Shown here piece by piece: positions 8,801 through 16,636 of a stretch of 64,000 nt of DNA. Positions within the stretch are counted from its first letter, which is position 1. The number at the start of each line of letters is the position of its first letter. The translations under genes were made by a program, and so were the position numbers. Source of the stretch: CALJTV01 sp034435835 (GTDB lineage: Bacteria; Chloroflexota; Dehalococcoidia; GIF9; UBA5629); assembly GCA_034435835.1 (NCBI GenBank), contig DAOTWF010000035.1:1-64000 (forward strand), given 5' to 3'. The notes beneath the pieces are model-generated. The model was not told the origin of the DNA, made no database searches, and worked only from the letters and a program-made list of their open reading frames with translations.

Positions 8801-9138
8801 CTTTCACCTGGACACACTTACCAGCAGTCACAAGATACGAGTTTGTCCTTGCCAGAGATGTGGAAATGAAGGACATCATCGTCAGAGCGACACCGCATTC
8901 ATCAGTGTACGTCCACGATGGACACCTAGAACCAGGCAGGGAATACTTCTGGCAAGTACGTTCTCTGGAACCGGTGACTAGCGCATGGAGCTTCATTATG
9001 GTCTTCAGGACCGAATTCTTACCAGCATCCCGGCATATCGAGAGGGAGCGAACAATATCCCCAGCTTATTTTGCAATTATAGGCATAGGGTTCCTGTTGT
9101 ATTTGAGTATACTTATACTGATAGTTAAACGTAGATAA
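5842..9138 (+). CDS. giant secreted, membrane-anchored beta-propeller-like (BNR/sortilin-type) protein
   Basis: A 1098-residue exported protein. Residues 1-30 form a signal peptide ending near TSA. The next ~800 residues carry Asp-box-like repeats (for example SIDGGITWDD, SIDGGTKWDN, SSDGGLTFIP) typical of BNR/sortilin propellers. From about residue 815 two or three Ig/fibronectin-like repeats follow, with the pattern INLRWRPVS...YRIEIAKDEDF and LTFTWTHLP...YEFVLARDVEM. A single transmembrane helix near 1073-1092 ends in KRR, so the protein is anchored with the bulk outside. It is controlled by cobalamin riboswitch 2 and a terminator. The paralogue at 35941-39387 has the same architecture. 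Function unknown; a role in corrinoid capture or surface structure is inference only. Confidence 0.8.
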   Translation: MKNSIQRSIVAALLVIALCSAFLPERTSAERSPVLKWVRIVTPGAMSSRNDIVSPCDINRIVIGSDGRTFYAIDTPNADRSTGARTLFKSIDGGITWDDSPGKRLFLVMSPDERNFFRIWNIAMAPDDPNFVVVVTSNTTTDAPVNVWVSIDGGTKWDNTNFPSSEPIGAIDISISYGYGYRDIAVGTRPGSGTGSVWTLKSSESYNWKNQSPGNGLGDILALKFSPSYRTDSALVIIYSTIQGTFLNTGVRDIASNSTDWTAIYSGLPPEITTGNQGASPKPHQVINGNLALPRDFCSQSANLRRYYVSTDDNGATNTAGVYRFDDRTGYLLMKATPSRRLCSIAYFGNFASGKLLVGEILGDPQLATVMTWFTDSPTTCSTPCWYPAMKPPTGAAGNNSNGYANAQVAWSPDGSTAYTATASSGPLIPGPNWYLPYITGNSLDETAFSVSQNNGETWNQLSLIDTKIDRFADIVPSPDCSVLYLASVNKSLLYSGFDSVWRSQNAAGASTWERVLCRRASESEEQDCILQLAGDHNDGRLVFWAARHTKELLWSPDYGDFWSSIAPSISVQDFAVEDSKTLYVLDLHGYVQKFIWSGKGWLSHSTVPSHLSGGYSISVAYTSTTPDNLRGHVFVGGTGNGEYDVSYSSDGGLTFIPIPAKLPTRGNTLVIATQNYETERGASGDIIAINSGGMYQWSISYGGGSWAWPNPTPNEWAPQWGGPNWPTPVTSLSISRNGSFYFTDMWGAYIRWNYASAGIDMFLNFGFEPSRKLRACGGLELDQPVTVWLIDQQTYNPPYGCVWYYTDTLLWSGPVPLEPASLATVGRDPASGRNTEINLRWRPVSLSLGYRIEIAKDEDFALKIADIGNIWGGRTSRLGRVRYPDPHTPYIPPDPDSPALVIPPSGGLITDRDGNSWLVPELEAGHTYYWRVTVQSVATGDYITSPSSWREMFVVVPGTPVRAPRSGPEPIAPKNGSIDCSTTGLTFTWTHLPAVTRYEFVLARDVEMKDIIVRATPHSSVYVHDGHLEPGREYFWQVRSLEPVTSAWSFIMVFRTEFLPASRHIERERTISPAYFAIIGIGFLLYLSILILIVKRR

Positions 9139-9202
9139 GCGCAGCACACAAATTTGTGCGATAAGGTCTTGCCGGCGGTTAACTTAAGCTCACGGTAAAG
9201 CC

Positions 9203-9454
9203 CTAACTAGACGAATTGCCTCTCGTCTGATAGTAGGCAGCGATAAATATAAGGGCCGCCCCAAGCAGTATCGAGACCAAAATCTTTACCAGCTTGGGTA
9301 GGTCCATCGTCAAAAAGAAGGAGAAGGTAAAAACACCGGCGATGCACGAAAGGACATAGCTCACAAGATACGCCTTAATGGGCTTCTTGTTGGCCCCCAT
9401 CCAGATCAACCAGCCTATGAATGCCAGAGCACCTATAATGGCTACAGCTATCAC
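9203..9454 (-). CDS. small membrane protein, 83 residues
   Basis: Not recognised. The translation (GTG start at 9454) has three hydrophobic segments: residues about 3-19, 30-48 and 57-74, separated by short charged loops, and ends in TRGNSSS. It begins four bases after the stop of the 57-residue gene and so belongs to the same transcript, at the end of the chain pheT, 174-residue protein, 57-residue protein, this one. The tandem arrangement and clean hydrophobic pattern argue that it is real. Confidence 0.55.
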   Translation of the reverse strand: MIAVAIIGALAFIGWLIWMGANKKPIKAYLVSYVLSCIAGVFTFSFFLTMDLPKLVKILVSILLGAALIFIAAYYQTRGNSSS

Positions 9455-9458
9455 GAAC

Positions 9459-9632
9459 TTACCAACCGATCTTCTCTAGGAATTTCCCCAGAAAGGCAAA
9501 CATTGCAGTCGTTAAAACAAGGCAAAAGAGCTTGCCCACCTCGGATAGGAACCTAATATACTCGGCAGCAAGGTAACCAACGCCCGAGACACACAGTAGA
9601 ACACCGAACCCATACAGTACGTAAACTTTCAT
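9459..9632 (-). CDS. small membrane protein, 57 residues
   Basis: A short reading frame on the minus strand from ATG 9632 to TAA 9459-9461. GGGAGG stands five bases before the ATG. The product starts MKVYVLYGFGVLLCVSGVGY and has two hydrophobic segments (about 3-22 and 35-50) and a basic/amphipathic end KFLEKIGW. It lies 14 bp after the 174-residue membrane protein and four bases before the 83-residue one, so the three form a tight unit. No family recognised. Confidence 0.6.
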   Translation of the reverse strand: MKVYVLYGFGVLLCVSGVGYLAAEYIRFLSEVGKLFCLVLTTAMFAFLGKFLEKIGW

Positions 9633-9646
9633 ATACCTCCCTACCC

Positions 9647-10171
9647 CTACATACTGGGAACTGGTTTTGGTACTATCACACCTCTAGCACGATACCCCAA
9701 TATCACACGCCGCTCTTTACCGGCAAAATTTATCTTCACCGTGTAATTGGTATATTCCTCAGTCGATACATCAACACTCGTCAGCTTGTCAGAAGATATT
9801 GTCCATTCGATCAGTGTACTCCCAAAACTAGCCAGCTTCACTTGCCTGTCCGCCAAGTCAGCCAGCCTGTTGCCACTTTTCCACAGCGACACGGTCAGCT
9901 GACCCTCGCACGGACGAAATGTCCGGTTATCGATCCGATAGCGGTACAAAGCAGACGCCCCTGCAACAATTTCACCTCCGAAATATGTCCCCCCTGCTTC
10001 AGCATATTGTTGGCTTTCGAACTCAATTTTCTGCTCATATTCTCCATACGTTATGTAAAGTGTGTCATAGACCCCTAAATATCCATCAACGATGAAAATA
10101 CACAGGATAACTAAAAAGCAAGTTAGTGCGAGGCCCAGATGTACATATCCACTCCGGTCGATGCTTGCCAT
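9647..10171 (-). CDS. membrane-anchored extracytoplasmic protein, 174 residues
   Basis: Not recognised. One transmembrane helix at residues about 10-30 is followed by a ~140-residue outer domain with beta-rich pattern (YITYGEYEQKIEF, LTVSLWKSGNRLADL, YTVKINFAGKERRVILGYRARG). The pattern suggests an Ig-like or jelly-roll domain, but that is inference. It starts 21 bp after the pheT stop; a TATAAT box lies between them, seven bases before the ATG, so it can be transcribed on its own as a leaderless mRNA. It heads the unit of three small membrane proteins. Confidence 0.65.
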   Translation of the reverse strand: MASIDRSGYVHLGLALTCFLVILCIFIVDGYLGVYDTLYITYGEYEQKIEFESQQYAEAGGTYFGGEIVAGASALYRYRIDNRTFRPCEGQLTVSLWKSGNRLADLADRQVKLASFGSTLIEWTISSDKLTSVDVSTEEYTNYTVKINFAGKERRVILGYRARGVIVPKPVPSM

Positions 10172-10178
10172 CTTGGCT

Positions 10179-10184
10179 ATTATA
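10179..10184 (-). promoter_or_regulatory. extended -10 promoter, probable leaderless start of the 174-residue protein
   Basis: On the minus strand TGGTATAAT (extended -10) is followed by seven bases and ATG 10171. There is no SD. The predicted transcription start coincides with the start codon. Confidence 0.6.
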
Positions 10185-10192
10185 CCACATGC

Positions 10193-12607
10193 CTAAGCCC
10201 GCAATGTAGCACCGAGTTCCTGGGAAAGCTTGGCTAAGATATCCTGTTGAAGTCTATCAATTTCCTTATCGGTCAGCGTACGGTTTGGGGATTGGAAAAT
10301 TATCCTGAAGGCAAGAGACTTTTTCCCTTTCGGTATCTGCTCACCCACATAAAGGTCGAAGAGCGATACTGAGACCACCAGAGGAAACTGACAGATTATC
10401 GAATAAACCTGCTCGTAGGTAATCTGTTCATCAACGACCAACGCAATATCCCGGCTGGCACTGGGGTATCTGGGCAGTGGACGGTATTGGGCTCGGTGAC
10501 CGCTGAGCAGACTTAGCAGCCTAGATAGCTCCAATTCGAAAAGATACGTGGTTTCCGAAAGTTCAAAAGCTTCAGCTACTTTAGGGTGTAGTTCGCCCAC
10601 CACTCCTAATTTTTCCTTGCCTGCCACTATCCATGCACTCCTTCCCTCAATTAAACTATGATCGTTTATCTTTTCAAAACTGGCATTCAAATCTAGCCTC
10701 GACAACAGTGTCTCAACAACACCCTTGGCGGTAAAGAAATCCAAAACTTCGGGTTCACCTCTCCAAAATGACCTGCTACGATCGCCACCAAGCACAGCAC
10801 AAAGCATTTCTTTTTCTTCAGGAAGGTCACCAGCCCGTGGGAAAAACACTCTCCCCAACTCGAAAAGTTTGACGCTCCCCTTCCAAAACCTAGTGTTGCG
10901 AGCCAGAGTGGTAAGCAAGCCCGGACGTAAACTGGTTCGCAAATATTCCCACTCTCGTGACATTGGGTTAGCTAGCTTCATCGGCATAGGTTCCAGGAAG
11001 GATGAGCCTGGCGCCAGTTTATTTAGCGTTTCCAGACTGACTAGAGAATAAGTAAGCACCTCCTGAAAACCACAACCAACCATGATATCCCGAATATTTT
11101 CTTTCAGTCTCAGCATAGGATTAGGCTCATATTTCGGTAATGGGGAGCCAAGCATAGTAGTTGGAATTGTGTCATAACCAGTAATGCGGGCAACTTCCTC
11201 AACAAGGTCGGCAGGACAGCTAATATCAGTCCGCCACCAGGGGGGTACCACCTCGATATAAGATTGATCAGCGGACTGTCCGCAAACAAAACCGAGCGAT
11301 TCTAAAGTGCCTATTATTTGCTTCATCCCAAGCTCAACGCCGAGGAGACGTTTCACATTGCCCAAAGGAAAAATTATTTTGCCTTGCTCTTTCATCCCAG
11401 GGAAATTATCTATCACCCCTTCTGTCGCGCTACCCCCAGCCAATTCTACCATTAACTGTGTAGCACGTTTCAGCGCGATGAGTGGCAAATACGGACTGAT
11501 GTTCTTCTCAAAACGCAAGGAGGCTTCACTGCTTAGTCGCAAGCTGTTTTTGCCGTGGTGGATTACCGCTGGATTGAAATTAGCCGATTCTATAAGTACA
11601 CTGGATGTTTCGTCTTTGACCTCAGTGTCAGCACCACCCATAATACCCGCCACTGCAACCGACCTTTCAGCGTCAGCAATCACCAGTATATCCGGGCTTA
11701 AGAGACGAGTAACTCCATCAAGAGTTGTGATCGTCTCTCCCGGTAAAGCGCGACGTACGATAATTCGCTTTCCTCTGAGCTCTTCATAATCAAAGGCGTG
11801 GAGGGGCTGCCCATATTCAAGCATAACGTAATTTGTAATGTCGACCACATTATTTATCGGGCGCATACCACAAGCCAACAAGCGCTGTTGTAACCATCTA
11901 GGAGAAGGTGCAACTCTGATCCCTCTGATCAGTGTGGCACAATACCTGGGACACAAATCCGGCTCAACTATGTCTATCGAAATAAAAGACTCTATCTTAC
12001 CAGCAGACTTTACCTCTACATAGGAAGGCTCCGCCAGATGTAACTCATTCCCAACAAGAGCAGCCACCTCTCTAGCAATACCTATCACCGAGAGACAATC
12101 AGGACGATTGGGAGTTACTTCGATATCCAGCACAGTGTCACCAAGGTATTCAGTGAGTGGTTCTCCCACCGGCGCATCATCCGGCAGTATCATTATTCCT
12201 TCGTGGTTATCCGAAATTCCCAGCTCTTTCTCCGAGCAAATCATGCCTTCAGAGACTATGCCACGAATTTTTGCCCTCTTTAGTTCAGTGATATTACCGG
12301 TTACGGGATCTATGAGACGGGCACCCAATGAGGCAAAGGGGACCTTCGCACCAACAACTACATTAGGGGCACCACATACCACACGTTCTGTACGCCCACC
12401 TAGATCGACCGTAACAAGCTTCAACCGATCAGCGTCGGGGTGCGCTTCTATCTTGATTATTCTGCCGACAGTCACATTTACCCACTCACCACCGATAACA
12501 TGTACATCGCTCACTTCCAGCCCAGCCATGGTCAGCCTGTCACACAACTCTTTGAGTGGTAAGGGGATATCAACATATTCTCTTAGCCATCGCAAAGGCA
12601 CCTTCAC
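10193..12607 (-). CDS. pheT: phenylalanyl-tRNA synthetase, beta subunit
   Basis: The beta subunit of the alpha2-beta2 PheRS, carrying the B1-B8 domains including tRNA-binding and editing. Visible are the N-terminal OB-fold tRNA-binding region (VNVTVGRIIKIEAHPDADRLKLVTVDLG, about residues 44-71), the B3/B4 editing core, the B5 domain, and the C-terminal anticodon-binding domain with YPSASRDIALVVDE. Length 804 residues is normal. Translation starts at GTG 12607, 27 bp after the pheS stop. It follows pheS in the usual order. Confidence 0.97.
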   Translation of the reverse strand: MKVPLRWLREYVDIPLPLKELCDRLTMAGLEVSDVHVIGGEWVNVTVGRIIKIEAHPDADRLKLVTVDLGGRTERVVCGAPNVVVGAKVPFASLGARLIDPVTGNITELKRAKIRGIVSEGMICSEKELGISDNHEGIMILPDDAPVGEPLTEYLGDTVLDIEVTPNRPDCLSVIGIAREVAALVGNELHLAEPSYVEVKSAGKIESFISIDIVEPDLCPRYCATLIRGIRVAPSPRWLQQRLLACGMRPINNVVDITNYVMLEYGQPLHAFDYEELRGKRIIVRRALPGETITTLDGVTRLLSPDILVIADAERSVAVAGIMGGADTEVKDETSSVLIESANFNPAVIHHGKNSLRLSSEASLRFEKNISPYLPLIALKRATQLMVELAGGSATEGVIDNFPGMKEQGKIIFPLGNVKRLLGVELGMKQIIGTLESLGFVCGQSADQSYIEVVPPWWRTDISCPADLVEEVARITGYDTIPTTMLGSPLPKYEPNPMLRLKENIRDIMVGCGFQEVLTYSLVSLETLNKLAPGSSFLEPMPMKLANPMSREWEYLRTSLRPGLLTTLARNTRFWKGSVKLFELGRVFFPRAGDLPEEKEMLCAVLGGDRSRSFWRGEPEVLDFFTAKGVVETLLSRLDLNASFEKINDHSLIEGRSAWIVAGKEKLGVVGELHPKVAEAFELSETTYLFELELSRLLSLLSGHRAQYRPLPRYPSASRDIALVVDEQITYEQVYSIICQFPLVVSVSLFDLYVGEQIPKGKKSLAFRIIFQSPNRTLTDKEIDRLQQDILAKLSQELGATLRA

Positions 12608-12634
12608 AGCTAGTCCTCCACTAGGACATCTCCA

Positions 12635-13672
12635 TCAAAACTGTTCTAGAAACCTGAGGTCATTGCTGTAAAACAGACGGATGTCATCAATCCCATACCG
12701 AAGCATTGGGATACGCTCTACTCCCATGCCAAATGCAAAACCGGAGTATACATCAGGGTCAATGCCTACTCGCCTCAGGACTTCTGGGTGCACCATCCCA
12801 GCACCCAAGATTTCTATCCAGCCACTATTGCCACAGAGACGACAGCCCTTACCACGGCAAACAAGGCAATCGATAGCCATCTCAACACCGGGCTCTACGA
12901 AAGGGAAATAGTCACAGCGAAAACGGCACTTCCTTTCCTCACCAAAAAGCCGGCGAACAAACTCAAACAGTGTGCCTTTCAAGTCAGATAGCGTGATGTT
13001 TGTGTCCACTGCCAGACCTTCCACCTGATAAAACATCCATTCGTGCGTAGCATCTGTAGCCTCATATCTATATACCCTGCCCGGGGCTACTATTCTTATC
13101 GGTGGTCTTGACCGCTCCATCACCCTGATTTGAACCGGTGATGTGTGGGTTCTGAGGAGCATTGGATGTTTTCCCTCTGTATCAACAAAATCCACCCACA
13201 GGGTAGCGAACATATCGCGAGCCGGATGTTCCTGCGGCATATTTAGAGCTTCAAAATTGTAATAATCCCACTCAACCTCGGGGCCTTCCACAATTTGGAA
13301 ACCCATGCTCACGAAAATCTCGCAAATCTCGCGCAGCGTTCTGGTTGTGGGGTGGAGACGTCCTAGCGGGACTTTCTGACCCGGCAAGGTAACATCTATA
13401 GCATCAAGTTGCAGAGCAAGAGCCAGCTTGTCTTCTAGCTCTCTCTTCTTTTCCGCCAACTTAGCCTCTAGAATTTGCTTCGCCTGATTAGCCTTCGCAC
13501 CAACAACACGTCTTTCCTCAAGGGGTAAACTCAATATAGAACGCAGGATCCGCGTCAAGGGACTTTTTCTGCCCACAAAGCGGACTCGCCACTCCTCCAT
13601 CTCCTTCAATTCAGTGATTTGGTCTAGAGCAGAAAGTGCTGTGCGAAGGAGTTCGTCGACTTGTTCTAGCAT
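12635..13672 (-). CDS. pheS: phenylalanyl-tRNA synthetase, alpha subunit
   Basis: Catalytic class II subunit of PheRS. An N-terminal coiled coil (residues ~1-90) contains the WRVRFVGRKSPLTRILR block, then motif 2-like and motif 3 elements follow (LLRTHTSPVQIRVM, GRVYRYEATDATHEWMFYQVEG, FGMGVERIPMLRYGIDDIRLF). A four-cysteine cluster (CLVCRGKGCRLC, about residues 269-280) is present, as in many bacterial PheS proteins. Length is 345 residues. It starts 14 bp after rplT and is in one operon with pheT. Confidence 0.97.
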   Translation of the reverse strand: MLEQVDELLRTALSALDQITELKEMEEWRVRFVGRKSPLTRILRSILSLPLEERRVVGAKANQAKQILEAKLAEKKRELEDKLALALQLDAIDVTLPGQKVPLGRLHPTTRTLREICEIFVSMGFQIVEGPEVEWDYYNFEALNMPQEHPARDMFATLWVDFVDTEGKHPMLLRTHTSPVQIRVMERSRPPIRIVAPGRVYRYEATDATHEWMFYQVEGLAVDTNITLSDLKGTLFEFVRRLFGEERKCRFRCDYFPFVEPGVEMAIDCLVCRGKGCRLCGNSGWIEILGAGMVHPEVLRRVGIDPDVYSGFAFGMGVERIPMLRYGIDDIRLFYSNDLRFLEQF

Positions 13673-13686
13673 GTCCAGTTAGAGGT

Positions 13687-14046
13687 CTAGCTCTTAAGCT
13701 TGGCTAAAACCAAAGAGGCGAGTTTAGAAAAAGTAGCTGGGTCACTTGTTGCCATTTCTGATAGTGCCTTTCGGTTCATTTGCAGTCCAGCTCTTTTCAT
13801 GCCGGCAATAAACTGATTGTAAGAAAGTCCATGAGCCCTTGCTGCGGCATTTATACGGATGATCCACAGTCGTCTCATATCTCCCTTACGTTCACGGCGA
13901 TGACAATAGGCATAATACAGTGCATGAATCATGGATTCGTGAGCACGACGATACAATTTATGTCTTGTCGACCTATGCCCTTTAGTAAGCCCGAGCACTT
14001 TTTTGTGCCTTCTGCGTGTAATTACGCTGCTTTTAACTCTAGGCAA
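13687..14046 (-). CDS. rplT: 50S ribosomal protein L20
   Basis: Ribosomal protein L20, an early-binding 23S rRNA protein. The 119-residue sequence has the basic N-terminus (PRVKSSVITRRRHKKVLGLTKGHRS), the YAYCHRRERKGDMRRLWIIRINAA signature and the NRKALSEMA segment. Translation starts at TTG 14046, with GGGAGGG four bases upstream. Gene order infC-rpmI-rplT is the classical one, in which L20 often represses its own operon; no leader structure for that was identified here. Confidence 0.97.
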   Translation of the reverse strand: MPRVKSSVITRRRHKKVLGLTKGHRSTRHKLYRRAHESMIHALYYAYCHRRERKGDMRRLWIIRINAAARAHGLSYNQFIAGMKRAGLQMNRKALSEMATSDPATFSKLASLVLAKLKS

Positions 14047-14067
14047 GATTCCCTCCCTGTTGGAAAG

Positions 14068-14271
14068 CTATTTCAAGCCGTATGGCAGAAGCTTCTTTAT
14101 TCGACCCGAGTCTGCGCGCTGCACAGGCACCATATCAGCATAAAGACGCTTTGTCCTAGGTGCTTTTTTGCGCCGCAAATGACTTTTACCGCCTTTCGTG
14201 CGCAAGAGCTTGCCGGAGGCAGTTATTTTGAAACGTCTCTTGGCACCCTTGTGTGTTTTCAGTTTCGGCAT
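14068..14271 (-). CDS. rpmI: 50S ribosomal protein L35
   Basis: Ribosomal protein L35, 67 residues: MPKLKTHKGAKRRFKIT followed by the basic RTKGGKSHLRRKKAPRTKR stretch. Its ATG overlaps the infC stop (TAATG), indicating translational coupling. Only 21 bp separate it from rplT. Confidence 0.96.
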   Translation of the reverse strand: MPKLKTHKGAKRRFKITASGKLLRTKGGKSHLRRKKAPRTKRLYADMVPVQRADSGRIKKLLPYGLK

Positions 14272-14819
14272 TAGACTTTCTCCTGGACCTCGATTTTCTT
14301 TGGCTGCTTAGACGAGATAGGTGATAAAACCAAACTCATGAAACGCTCGTCTGAGCCCGGCTCGCCTTCCAGTCCGGCGATATCCCTTAAACTGTCCGCA
14401 ACCTTTTGTAGCAATTTCAAGCCCAATTCCGGATGGGTGCTTTCCCGACCACGGAAAAAAACCAAGACTCTAACCTTGTCGCCTTCCTGCAGAAGTTTTC
14501 TTGCTATCCTGATTTTTGTCTCCAGATCGTGGTCCTTGACTCTAGGCCTTATACGGATTTCCTTAAGAGTACCACCTTTCTGGCTTTTACGTGCTTTGCG
14601 CTCTTTTTTGGTCTGCTCATACCTGTATCTACCATAATCAAGAAGTCGGCATACCGGTGGTACAGCGTTCGGTGCCACCTCGACTAGATCGAGATTCCTC
14701 TCACTGGCAATACGCAACGCCTTTTCCAGAGGAAATATGCCCAGCTGTGTTCCCGTCTTCCCTATTAACCGTACCTCCTTAGCCTTTATTTCCCTGTTGA
14801 TGCGTAGCTCTTTGGTAAT
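14271..14819 (-). CDS. infC: translation initiation factor IF-3
   Basis: IF-3 binds the 30S subunit and proofreads the start codon. The N-terminal domain (LRINREIKAKEVRLIGKTGTQLGIFPLEKAL) and the C-terminal domain (LKEIRIRPRVKDHDLETK...VRVLVFFRGRE) are both complete. An in-frame GTG at 14831 lies inside the only SD (GGAGGTGA, 14828-14835) and so cannot be used with it. The in-frame ATT at 14817-14819 follows that SD by eight bases. An AUU start is the well-known autoregulatory feature of infC, so I place the start there; the GTG would add four residues. The stop overlaps the rpmI ATG. Confidence 0.93.
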   Translation of the reverse strand: MTKELRINREIKAKEVRLIGKTGTQLGIFPLEKALRIASERNLDLVEVAPNAVPPVCRLLDYGRYRYEQTKKERKARKSQKGGTLKEIRIRPRVKDHDLETKIRIARKLLQEGDKVRVLVFFRGRESTHPELGLKLLQKVADSLRDIAGLEGEPGSDERFMSLVLSPISSKQPKKIEVQEKV

Positions 14820-14827
14820 GTCTGTCT

Positions 14828-14880
14828 TCACCTCCTCAATCTAAAAGTTAGCCAGCAGACTGCTGGAAATATACCATATA
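14828..14880 (-). promoter_or_regulatory. infC leader: promoter-like -10, hairpin and SD
   Basis: Between thrS and infC the minus strand shows TATATGGTATATT (an extended -10 box, TGGTATATT), then a self-complementary CCAGCAGTCTGCTGG that can form a small hairpin, and then the strong SD GGAGGTGA at 14828-14835. The infC-rpmI-rplT-pheST block can therefore be transcribed separately from thrS. Confidence 0.45.
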
Positions 14881-14893
14881 TAAAACATAGAAA

Positions 14894-16636
14894 TCAAAGC
14901 CCATGTGGAGACTTACTTTTGATCACCGACTCTATTCTAGTTATAAACTCGGCAAGTGCCACCGAGCCCAGGTCTTCGCCACTCCTTAGACGTAAAGCTA
15001 CAGTACCTGTGCTCGACTCTTTATCGCCAACAACTAACATATAAGGGATTTTCTCGAGCTGAGCTTCTCTTATCTTTGAATTCATCCTCTCGGGGCGGTC
15101 ATCCACCCGTACCCTTAGCCCGTTTTCCTTAAGTATCTCAGCTATCCCAGAAGCGTATTCCAAATGGCGGTCAGCTATGGGGATTATTACTACCTGAACC
15201 GGTGATAGCCACACGGGGAACGCCCCTGCATAATGCTCCACAAGACAGGCAGCGAATCGCTCCATGCTCCCTAAGACAGTCCGATGAACCATTACCACCT
15301 GGTGCTCTGCACCATCGTCACCAATATAGTTGACGTTGAAACGCTGCGGGAGATTGAAGTCCACTTGGATAGTAGGACCCTGCCACAATCGGCCCAAAGC
15401 ATCCCGTAGCTTGATATCAATTTTTGGCCCGTAAAATACCCCTTCTCCAGGGTCCACCTTATATGGTAGCCCCATCTTTTCTAAGACACCTTTTAGTGCC
15501 GCTGTGGACTGTTCCCATATTTCCAGAGTTCCCGCATATTTCTCCGGACGCGTAGATAGAAGTAATTCGTAATCATTGAAACCAAAAGTAGCCAGCATAA
15601 AGCGGGCCAGCGCTACCACTGAGCTTATCTCACCTTCTAACTGGTCAGATCGACAAAAAATATGGGCATCATCCTGTGTGAAACCACGCACCCTGGCCAG
15701 GCCGTGTAACACACCAGACCTTTCGTATCGATATACAGTACCCAATTCGGCATATCGAAGTGGTAACTCCCGATAACTACGCAGCCTTGTTTTGTATATC
15801 AAGATATGCCCCAAGCAGTTCATCGGTTTGATAATGTACTGCTGCCCCTCAACATCCATCGGGGAATATAAGTTCTCCCTGTAAAAATCCCAGTGCCCGC
15901 TTGTTTTCCAAAGGTTCAATTTTGCTATATGCGGGGTATATACAATCTCATAGCCTCGTCTCCGATGTTCCCCCTTCCAGAAATCCTCAATGAGCTGACG
16001 TATCAAGGCACCTTTGGGGTGCCACATCACCAGGCCTGGACCAGCTTCTTCATGGATACTGAACAAGTCAAGGTCCTTTCCCAGTTTCCTATGGTCGCGT
16101 TTGCTCGCCTCTGCTAAACGCGCCAGGTGGTCTTCAAGCTCTTCCTCGGTCTCAAATGCGACCCCGTAAATCCTCTGTAGCATGGGGCGCGTCTCATCGC
16201 CGCGCCAGTATGCTCCAGCAATGTTCACCAACTTAAAAGCACCGACCTCACCGGTTACCTCTACATGAGGTCCTCTGCAAAGATCGACAAAGGAACCCTG
16301 CCGGTATACGGTCACCTTATCATCTGGGATCTCCTCGATAAGCTCCAGCTTATAAGGTTGGTTTGCAAATATTCGCCGCGCTTCATCCCTAGACACCTCT
16401 TCTCTGATGAATGGGAGTTTAGCTGCTATTATTTCTCGCATTCTCGCTTCTATCTTCGATAGGTCCTCTGGAACAAGAGTTCGGGGCAGCTCAAAATCGT
16501 AGTAGAAGCCGTCTTCAATAGCTGGGCCGATGCCAAATTTTGCTTCGGGAAAAAGTTCTTGCACAGCCTGTGCCATAACATGGGCGGCTGAATGCCTCAT
16601 CTTCTCAACCCTGGAAATTCTATCTGCTGCAGTCAT
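14894..16636 (-). CDS. thrS: threonyl-tRNA synthetase lacking the TGS domain
   Basis: Class II synthetase for threonine. The protein starts directly at the editing (N2) domain: MRHSAAHVMAQAVQELFP with the HxxxH pattern at residues ~15-19, and the Cys-His signature VDLCRGPHV near residue 117 is intact. The catalytic core follows (GTVYRYERSGVLHGLARVRGFTQDDAHIFC) and the C-terminal anticodon domain ends at 580 residues. Most bacterial ThrRS are ~640 residues because of a ~60-residue N-terminal TGS domain, which is absent here. No in-frame start upstream restores it. Its promoter lies at 16808-16837, leaving a ~160-base leader. Confidence 0.96.
   Translation of the reverse strand: MTAADRISRVEKMRHSAAHVMAQAVQELFPEAKFGIGPAIEDGFYYDFELPRTLVPEDLSKIEARMREIIAAKLPFIREEVSRDEARRIFANQPYKLELIEEIPDDKVTVYRQGSFVDLCRGPHVEVTGEVGAFKLVNIAGAYWRGDETRPMLQRIYGVAFETEEELEDHLARLAEASKRDHRKLGKDLDLFSIHEEAGPGLVMWHPKGALIRQLIEDFWKGEHRRRGYEIVYTPHIAKLNLWKTSGHWDFYRENLYSPMDVEGQQYIIKPMNCLGHILIYKTRLRSYRELPLRYAELGTVYRYERSGVLHGLARVRGFTQDDAHIFCRSDQLEGEISSVVALARFMLATFGFNDYELLLSTRPEKYAGTLEIWEQSTAALKGVLEKMGLPYKVDPGEGVFYGPKIDIKLRDALGRLWQGPTIQVDFNLPQRFNVNYIGDDGAEHQVVMVHRTVLGSMERFAACLVEHYAGAFPVWLSPVQVVIIPIADRHLEYASGIAEILKENGLRVRVDDRPERMNSKIREAQLEKIPYMLVVGDKESSTGTVALRLRSGEDLGSVALAEFITRIESVIKSKSPHGL

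Noticed and set aside
9139..9202. GCACACAAATTTGTGC as terminator of the first giant protein gene
   Set aside because: It can form a short hairpin but lacks a T tract and is weak.
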